DNA of 64,000 nucleotides from Fusarium oxysporum f. sp. lycopersici 4287 (Eukaryota; Ascomycota; Sordariomycetes; Hypocreales; Nectriaceae). The notes under the pieces were generated by a model. That model made no database searches and was not told where the DNA came from. It worked only from the letters and a program-made list of their open reading frames with translations. Shown here in pieces: positions 56,660-64,000 of this stretch; within the stretch, counting starts at the first letter, position 1; each line of letters starts with the position of its first letter. The stretch is from assembly GCF_000149955.1 (NCBI RefSeq), contig NC_030993.1, positions 2,844,650 to 2,908,649 on the forward strand, written 5' to 3'. Made by a program: the position numbers and the translations under genes.

Positions 56660-57780
56660 TTTCTTTTCTTTTTGTTCTACCGGTATCTCCATAGCCATCT
56701 CCATCGCCATCACCTCTTATTACCGGTTTTTTATTACCTATTTTGGACCTTGCCGTGGCATCGTATCGTGTTAAACGACAAGATATCGAGCCATCACTAT
56801 CCTCTTCAGGCCCCCAAAAAAGGCGCTTTTATGATTGTCCCGGGTTTCTAGACCTGGACAAATCGGAGAGTTATTAGTGTATCGATCACTGCATTCTGCA
56901 GGTCCGGTCCCTGGAACAAGAAAACTCGCCGTGGCCTAGGAAGGAGGATCTCCATTCACCTCCTGTACCCACCTAGTCTAGATTTTATTATCATCGTCAT
57001 CATCTGCATTCAACTCTCGCCTTGTTCTCTCATTCCCCTGTTGTACTCTTCTCTCCTCAACTGCGGTTGGTTGAAGTTCATATCTATTCTTACACACTCA
57101 ACTCTCCTGCACTCATTCTCTGTCTCAGTCTGCCTTTCAGCTGTAGACACCCTCCTCTCAACCATCTAGACTTGGCCTTTGAGTCAAGTTGAGCTGAACC
57201 GGGGTTCAAACAGCTTCACTCCCGCGTCTAGGGGACCTGAATGCCATCATTCATATCCACTATCAACTACCAGAAGGACCCACCCGTCACTTCACTTCAC
57301 ACTAGGCTCCCGCCTAGCTTCCTCCATCCCATTCAAGGGTCGCGGGCAGGCGATATATACACCCCTGTGGCTACATCCGCATCGAGGCTACGACGTTGCT
57401 TCACGGTATATGTGGCCAGGAACCGTTGAAGCTGCTAAACTAAGCTAAGACGAGCTAAAGTTATAGTAGTAGCAAGATCCCAGGTTCCGATATCCATGAT
57501 CTATTTGATATCCTCAGTATCCGCTGGTTCCCCATCTAGTCAGACCAGACTTCTTTAGCTCTGTCTTAATCACTTACGCAATACCTACATACAATCCGAC
57601 CCGCTGCCCTTCTACCTTCGAGACTCTTCTGTCGAGTTACGAGACTCGTTTGCTTCTGAGAAGTTTCTCTTCCTATTCAGCTTTCGTTCAACTTCGTTTG
57701 GCCATCACTACATTACATCGTCACAAGTAAGGTATCCAAACCCTTGTAAACACCCACAAATACAATCAACTTTCAACTCA

Positions 57781-57812
57781 GCTGCTATTGCTATTGCTGT
57801 TGCTGTTGCTGT
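57781..57812 (+). repeat. Microsatellite of CTATTG/CTGTTG units
   Basis: Five to six tandem hexamers alternating CTATTG and CTGTTG, in the presumed CRY-DASH leader. A likely site of length variation between strains. Confidence 0.7.
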
Positions 57813-58084
57813 ACCGTACACGGTCCAACCAAACACCTCCCACACACTCTCCCCCAGCCGTTTAAACGAAACCACTCAGTGGCCCGAATATTGAGCCCTT
57901 ATCCCAGTCCCAAAACTAGGCCCCTCCCGCACAACCACATAGTGGAAGATCTGACATCGTCTCCGCCATTCCAAGCTATCTCCCTTCGGATCCGAAACCA
58001 GGTCCCTGAACCATATACCATATCATAATCGCCCCGTTTACGCCTCAACTTGTATTACGACAACACCATTGTAATCTTGACATC

Positions 58085-60305
58085 ATGGCTGGGAATAAAC
58101 TCCTCGTCTATCTACTTCGACGCGATCTCAGGGCAATCGACAACCCTATACTTCACCACCTGGCCACTTCTGACCATGGCTTCACTCATCTCCTCCCCAT
58201 CTATATTCTCCCCCCTCACCAAATCGAAACCTCAGGCTTCGTTGCTGAAGGACAAAAGTCTCCCTACCCCGAAGCCCGAAGTCAGGTAGGCCGCTTCTGG
58301 AGGTGTGGCCCCGTTCGAGCCAAGTTCCAAGCTGAGTCTATCTGGGATGTGAAACAAAATCTTGAGGACATCCACAGTGGCATGCTGGTTCGTATCGGAA
58401 ACTTCGATAACGTCCTAAAGCATTTGATCAAGTCCCTGCACGATGAACATCAATCTGTCGATACTGTTTGGATGACCGAGGAAGTATCGAAAGAGGAGGT
58501 CGATGATCAGAATGCTGTAGCATCTGTATGTTCCGAGAACAACATCAACTTTAAGCTTTGGCAGGACGAAAAATATTACATCGACGAGTAAGTTCAGCCT
58601 GTCAGTCTACTTGACTGTCAAGGAGTCCATATTGGACAACTCACTAATGCCTGTAATTAGCCGCGACACTGGTTTGGATGACCCCAAGGAGCTTCCAGAT
58701 GTTTTCACAACCTTCCGCAAAACTCAAGAACCCCTCCGTGAGCGTCCTCGCGCCTCTCTCCCTCGTCCGCAGGCCGGATCATTACCGCCGTTCCCTTCAT
58801 CGTGGGCACCACCTCAGGAACCTCCGTTTCAGATTCCTGACAACTACAACGACTTTGAACAACGTCTCCTAGAACCCATCAACAGTATGGTGCAAGACCC
58901 TCCAGCCTATCCTGATGATGCTAGGTCTGCACACCCATTCAAAGGTGGCGAGAACTCTGCCTGGGATCGCCTCTACCATCTCATCAAGTCAGGCTCCATG
59001 ACTACTTACCAGGAGACCCGCAATGGTTTACTCGGAACCGATTACAGCACAAAGCTTTCAGCATACCTGGCACTCGGATCTATTTCGGCTCGCTCCATTC
59101 ATGAGGAACTTGTCAAGTTTGAGAACGGTCAAGAACAATCCTACTCTCGAGCTATAGGTTTCGGACAGGGCGAGAACGAAGGCACCAAAGCTGTCAGATT
59201 TGAGCTCTTGTGGCGGGACTACATGCGATTATGTACTATGAAGTTTGGCTCACGTCTTTTCAAGCTTGATGGTTTTAAGGGAGCCAGTGGCAAGTATGAT
59301 AAGAAGTGGAAGACCGCTCTGAAGGAGAAGGCCGATGTCGATCAAGATCCTTCACCCGAGGAACTGAGTGAAATCATCGAGAGGTTCCTTCGAGGAACAA
59401 CCGGTATGGGTCTGATCGATGCCTCACAGCGTGAACTCTATCATACCGGCTACACCTCGAACCGAGCCCGACAGAATGTCGCCAGCTTCTTTGCAAAGCA
59501 TCTTGGCATTGATTGGCGCTACGGAGCTGAATGGTACGAAGCCATGCTGGTAGATTATGATGTGTCTTCCAACTGGGCGTACTGGCAGTACGTGGACAGT
59601 GTCGGTAATGACCCCAGAGGTGATGCACGCATCTTCAACCCTATCAAACAAGCATTCGACTATGATAACAACGGCAGATATGTCCGAACTTGGGTGCCTG
59701 AAGTCAAAGTATATCGAGAATTGGAAAATGTTTTTCAGGTATGGACGACTGGCGATGATGAGCTCATCAAGTACGGCATCATTGATGATATAATGGTCAC
59801 TCATCCCATCAAGAGGATCGATTTTCAGGTCGACCGAAAACCTCGTGGTCCTCGACGACCTTATAGATGGAGACGAGGAGGAGCTGGGCGTGGTGGCCGC
59901 CGAGGCGGAGGTCCAGGAAACGGTTCGGGTGACTACAACGATGGTCGACACTCTTACCACAATGGGCCACCTTCACCCGAGAGCGATCGCCAGTTTTACC
60001 ACGGAGGTGAACCCTACGTGCAGAACAGTGGCCAGCCACGAAATGGTTGGCCCCAGCGGGGAAACCAGATGTCGTGGCGAGGCAACTCTAACGGGCATGG
60101 TCCTAACAATCACGGACCTTCTCCTGGACGAGGAGGCCACATGGCTCCTTTCCGTGGTAACGGTTTCCAGCGAGGATTCAACACCAACCACTTCAATGCA
60201 CCACCTCCCAGGCAATACATGCCTAATCCTCCTTGGCCTCCTCAACAATTCTCTCCTCAAGCCTATCATCACCAGCTTCCTCCTCACCTTGGACCCCATG
60301 TCTAA
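58085..60305 (+). CDS. cryD: Cryptochrome DASH (CryD-type) with RGG-rich tail
   Basis: A flavoprotein of the photolyase/cryptochrome superfamily, DASH clade; members repair UV lesions in single-stranded DNA and bind RNA in Fusarium and Neurospora. The 715-residue model starts MAGNKLLVYLLRRDLRAIDN, the DASH-type N-terminus of the antenna domain. The FAD domain (about 300-480) has DYSTKLSAYLALGSISARSI, ELLWRDYMRLCTMKFGSRLF, GTTGMGLIDASQRELYHTGY and NWAYWQYVDSVGNDPRGDAR followed by RIFNPIKQAFDYDNNGRYVR. After the core comes a disordered tail of about 160 residues with RGG/RG motifs (RWRRGGAGRGGRRGGGPGNG) and Asn/Pro/Gly/His-rich sequence, an RNA-binding type of extension found in fungal CRY-DASH proteins. 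One intron, 58588-58660. The long leader suggests light or translational control; this is an inference. Confidence 0.93.
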
Positions 60306-60700
60306 CAGAAAAGAGCCAGGCCACTCTTCCCACCACAGTGGGCTTTTGATCCCGCTGGGCAGCGCTGGTATTGGAACCAATAGACAATGAACTATTGGAA
60401 AGTGTAATTGTGCGGAATTTGGATTTCCTCTCTCATTTGTCGGTGGGTAGAGCGATAGTTGCACGCGATACTTGTTACTTTGGACAAAAGTTGACCCTAC
60501 AGTCAATAGAATGATTAAGGTTGCTAAGGTATATATGTATTCATAAGAAACATCCAGCGGGATCATGGATGTCCTTTTGTAGGACATGTGTGAGTACACA
60601 CAAGTCTGTTTGCTTTTAACATCATCACTTCAAGATCTTGCCAATCGTGATGACTTCGAAACCGTATCCATTAGGTTACTAACTAGTGTCCTTTCTCTCA
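60306..60700. other. 3' convergent space
   Basis: About 395 bases between the converging CRY-DASH and mannosyltransferase genes; no gene seen. Confidence 0.5.
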
Positions 60701-62111
60701 TTACAGCGTCTCGTTCCAGGGTCTCCAGGACTGTTTATCCCAAGTTGGCATGCATCTCACCTGCTCTGGTGGATCGTATACCCAGTCTATTGTACTATCT
60801 TCCTCCTGCTTCTGAACTATATCCGACACATAGCCCTTCAGCTTCTTGATATCTGCGGCCTTCTCATCAGAATACTCAAGATTCACACTCGGCACAACTG
60901 CAATCTTGCGAAAACCCCGGGACCACATATCCTTACAAAACAACTGGGGCTCGCCTTGAAAACACTCTCCTTTGCGAGTATCTCGAAACCGAAGACCATG
61001 TAATAACGGCGCCGCAGTAAACGCTGTAGCCCCGTTCCAGCAGGCGAAAACCTGGAAGGGCTGTTGTGCGTCGTAGCGTGAGCGTGTTCCAGGGGCGTTC
61101 CAGAAGAGGTTCCAAGCTGAATTCCAATTTCCGTCCGAGCCAACTTCGAAAAAAGAGTCTCCTGAAATAGTACGGGCTATCCAGATATCGTAAAAGGTTG
61201 GGCCGGGTCCTACGTAGGTCCAGTCCATGGCGCATGTCATGTCTGCGTTGAGACTGCGTCGCTGAAGAGCGAGTTCGAGAATATCTTCTGCGCAGGCGGA
61301 GACATCGTTGATGAAAAGCACTGTTGTTTCGTCTGTAACCTTTACTTGTTCTTTGTAAAGAGGAGTGAGGGCCAAGTTACGTAGTTGGGCAAGTTTGCGG
61401 ATGCGTGCATTACCCTGGGTTGGGTTGATCCTGGAACTGTTGTAGAAATAGACCAGGCCTAAGTCTTCGAGGAAGGGTTTCAGAGCCGAGAGAATATCGG
61501 ATGTGCCGTCAGGGGAGTTTCCTTCAACGATAGATAACGCGCAGCGATGGGGTCCAAGAAAACGAACAGCTTCAACAATGCTGCCTATCAGGCGCGGAAG
61601 AATGCCTATGCAGTTCCGCAAGTTGAGGGCAAAGAAATAATCAATATGTGAGTCTTGAACCTCATCTCCATGTCGAGGCTCTTGGAGGACCTTGTAACGA
61701 TTGTCATTTAGAGCAGGGCACTCAAGACGAGGGAGGGCCGCTGATGAATTGAATATAGCTGCTATGTAGCGTGATATACGCTCAGCAGACAGTATAGTAC
61801 CTACGCAAAATCAGCACACGGATAGATATAGAAGCCATGGTATACTCACCATTTGAGATGGTTGGAGTTGTAGCCAAGGTTGCAGTTACAGTTGGAGTTG
61901 GCGTATGCGAAGGGCTTTCTTCAATCTTAGCACTTGTTGTCGCAACTATTGTCGTTAATGTCAGACTGGGGCCGTTCTCTACCTCCTCTTGCTGTACAGG
62001 AGTATAGGGACCTGAGCGCCAAGTAAGGTGATCACGCCCAAGATAGAGACTCGTAACAACAAGTAAGAAGCAAAAGACTGCCAGCAGTGGTGCTATAAAC
62101 CTGCGATACAT
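60701..62111 (-). CDS. GT69 alpha-1,3-mannosyltransferase (CMT1/CAP59 type)
   Basis: A type II membrane glycosyltransferase of the family of cryptococcal Cmt1 and Cap59 (GT69), which adds mannose to glycans in the Golgi. The 453-residue product has a short cytosolic N-terminus (MYRR), one signal-anchor helix (FIAPLLAVFCFLLVVTSLYL), a Thr/Pro-rich stem (about 50-85), then the catalytic domain: SRYIAAIFNSSAALPRLE, DYFFALNLRNCIGILPRLIG, LSIVEGNSPDGTSDIL, NARIRKLAQLRNLAL, VLFINDVSACAEDIL (the metal-binding-type acidic motif, here NDV), MTCAMDWTYVGPGPTFYDIW and ECFQGEPQLFCKDMW. One intron, 61849-61801. Donor and acceptor specificity are not visible. Its use in wall or glycoprotein glycan synthesis is inferred from the family. 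Confidence 0.88.
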
Positions 62112-63088
62112 GACTTCAACGAAGCAAAAAGCTCACCACATGAGTTCGTTGCTAATCTAGAAAATATGAAAAAAAGAAGAGAACGAACCGGGGCAGAGCA
62201 AAGAGGATATTGGTTCAGTCACAACTAACAACCAACAGCAAGTTCCCTTGTAAGTGACAAGGGATCATACCAGGATGGGATGTGTATTTTTGGGTTGTCT
62301 AAGCGCCCAAGTTAAGTGAGGATACCCCGGTTGTTTGATCTTCCTGGGCAGGCCAATGATGGCCCATAAGGCTGAAAGACATGTTTAGCACTTAACTTGA
62401 TGACAATTTACTGAATAAATTCTGTACCTAACTATTTAACGTGTCTAGAAACTTCAAAAGCATAATTAAGTCTTCCCACAACTGAGAAGAGTAATGTAGA
62501 TCTTCTTCTCGATGCAGCAGCACCCTGGACTTGAAGCTGCATGTTGGTTGTTAGTTATTGTTTGAAATCCACTCCTAAGATGACAGGATAGTTCATTGCA
62601 ACCAACAACCAACATTTCACCATTAAGCAAGGACAGAAAATCACGAAAGGGGATCCTTAACTGATGCAGTTTCAGAGAGATCCCAGTGCCAAAGTCTTCT
62701 GTTGATAGATACTTGGATACATGCCTGAGATGACTTTCAGAGACTTATACTGGACGATAGACATCATCGAGAATGTATAGTCCTACAAAAGAAGTCCTCT
62801 ATATGTTCAAAACGGGACAATAAAGCAGTCATAAGAAACCAAAACAAGGAACGACCCAATGGTAGACTCTGCATGCGCCCCAAGTCCTCGGGTCCTGGTG
62901 GCTCAACCAACAACTACACCCATGTAGGTTGAGTCTTGGAAACTGAGAGTAAGAGCAGAAAGCTTGGATCAGTGTAGAATAATAAGGAGGTGTTTCGACC
63001 CCCTAGTATCTTCATCGCGAATTACCATCTTGTATTTTCTCCGAGTCTCACTGGCCTCTCTCCATGTTGGAGTAACTCAACCTTCACG
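62112..63088. other. Divergent intergenic space
   Basis: About 980 bases between the mannosyltransferase and the last gene. Two short AACAACCAACA-like stretches (62225-62240 and 62595-62615) and runs of A/T are seen; no gene. Confidence 0.45.
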
Positions 63089-63932
63089 ATGAGGTCTCTT
63101 TCCTTGTACCATCTACTAATAGTCTCTCAAAATTTCCCATCTTCAAGCCTCGGTCTCCATGTGGTATTTCCTCCTGTAACGAAAGCCCCTTTTCTTCCAC
63201 AACCGAGCAACATTCTCAAGCTATGGGCTATTAGCACTGAGCTCTCGACATGTGGCTATCTAGACGGTGATCCCAAAAAGAAGAGAACTGCCGATTCCGG
63301 TTTCAACTGTCGGGTTGATACACGCAATGGGCTTTGGGGCTTCTGCCCTACAACTGTTCTGACAGCTTCGGATTGTGGACTAGCGGGGAGTTGTGTTGAT
63401 CGTCATGATTGCTCAGATGGATGTGGCATGACTGGCAGTAAGGACTTGACGACATTTACTTGGTATGCACTACTATAGATCAACACTCCTGGGGCCAAGT
63501 ACTTACCTGAAGATTAGTGATCGCAAATCATTTTGTTCCATGGCCCTTCTCACCTTCGGCGTGGATCAGACATACTCCTACATCGCCTGCGGAACTAAAG
63601 CCACTACCGATCATTACTATATAACCCCAACCATTGGCACCACGACAACGTCCGAGTCCAGTAAATCAACCACATCAGAGACATCACAAACATCTTCAGT
63701 CACCTCTAGTGATACAGCATCAAGCACCACCGATATCACACAAAGCGCTTCGACAGAAGCGATAAGCAGTTCTTCGGAAGAGGATTCATCATCTGGAAGC
63801 TCCTCCCCTAATCTTGGTGCCATTATTGGAGGAGTCATTGGAGGGCTCATTGTTATCTGCGGTACCATAATTACGGCAATATTCTTGCTTCGAAGAAACC
63901 GAAGTAAGGATACACAGGCGGGCGCAATATAG
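63089..63932 (+). CDS. Cys-rich, Ser/Thr-stalked single-pass membrane protein
   Basis: A 262-residue model: a Cys-rich domain (about 53-180: STCGYLDGD, FNCRVDTRNGLWGFCPTTVL, DCGLAGSCVDRHDCSDGCGM, FCSMALLTFGVDQTYSYIAC), a Ser/Thr stalk (about 190-225), one membrane helix (GAIIGGVIGGLIVICGTIIT) and a short basic tail (LRRNRSKDTQ). This layout matches a common fungal plasma-membrane protein type with a lectin- or sensor-like ectodomain. Intron 63463-63517 joins ACT-TG to T in frame. The start at 63089 gives only a weak signal peptide (MRSLSLYHLLIVS) and an odd stretch before the Cys domain, so a small intron near 63110-63220 or another start is possible. Ligand and role are unknown. Confidence 0.68.
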
Positions 63933-64000
63933 CAAAATACAGAGGACCATTCCACGGGACGTTGGAGACGCAGCAAAACCAAAGAGCTACAAGAGCTTGG
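63933..64000. other. Right edge
   Basis: Presumed 3' untranslated sequence of the preceding gene; too short to say more. Confidence 0.3.

Larger units (their letters stand above)
55548..58084 (+). promoter_or_regulatory. Long promoter and leader region of the CRY-DASH gene
   Basis: About 2.5 kb with no main gene. From about 57000 to 57170 the plus strand is strongly pyrimidine-rich (TCTCTCCTC, CTCTCCTGC), typical of a fungal transcription start, which would give a leader of roughly 1 kb. The leader contains several short upstream open frames and a hexamer microsatellite at 57781-57812. Introns in the leader are possible but not resolved. Confidence 0.4.

Noticed and set aside
1..64000. tRNA, dispersed 5S rRNA, CRISPR arrays
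   Set aside because: I looked for T-loop-like GGTTCGAATCC segments and for the fungal 5S start, and found none with a fitting fold. CRISPR is not expected in fungi and no spaced direct repeats were seen.

Overview
The window is nuclear DNA of a filamentous ascomycete, most likely Fusarium or a close hypocrealean relative. That placement is an inference from protein content and style: nearly all introns are 43-80 bases with GTAAGT/GTATGT-like donors and CTAAC-type branch sites, and the genes are typical of Sordariomycetes (MirB-type siderophore transporter, CFEM surface proteins, CRY-DASH with an RGG tail, GT69 mannosyltransferase, SRPK-like kinase remnant). I rebuilt exon-intron models by hand; with the intron borders given, and after allowing for the single-base slips described, every protein-coding model closes in frame.

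Layout. 0-10 kb: SEC21 (COPI gamma, minus) and ATP12 (plus) share a divergent promoter, followed by a GPI-type aspartyl protease with a frameshift. 11-16 kb: a peroxisomal acyl-CoA ligase ending in AKL faces a siderophore transporter; each has a promoter motif that fits its job (an inverted CCTCGG pair, and a tandem ATCTGATAA array). 19.6-22.2 kb: a large repeat-rich CFEM adhesin. 22.2-27.8 kb: gene-free. 27.8-30.4 kb: a kinase pseudogene and an orphan gene. 30.8-44 kb: VMS1, a catalytically dead Tc1/mariner-type transposase gene, a small hydrophilic protein gene, an AAA ATPase and an orphan 1290-residue protein. 44.3-52 kb: a second CFEM/GPI protein, CMS1, an LSB1/PIN3-like SH3 gene and PrpD. 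52-58 kb: gene-poor, holding a 303-base assembly gap. 58-64 kb: CRY-DASH, a CMT1/CAP59-type mannosyltransferase and a Ser/Thr-rich single-pass membrane protein.

Themes. Surface and iron: one siderophore transporter with iron-type GATA sites and two CFEM GPI proteins. Lipid/propionate: the peroxisomal ligase and PrpD. Housekeeping: COPI, ATP synthase assembly, ribosome quality control and ribosome biogenesis. The points most worth a second look are the domesticated-looking transposase, the confinement of single-base homopolymer frameshifts to the three GPI-type surface-protein genes, and the GATA array. I found no CRISPR array, tRNA, rRNA or secondary-metabolite cluster.
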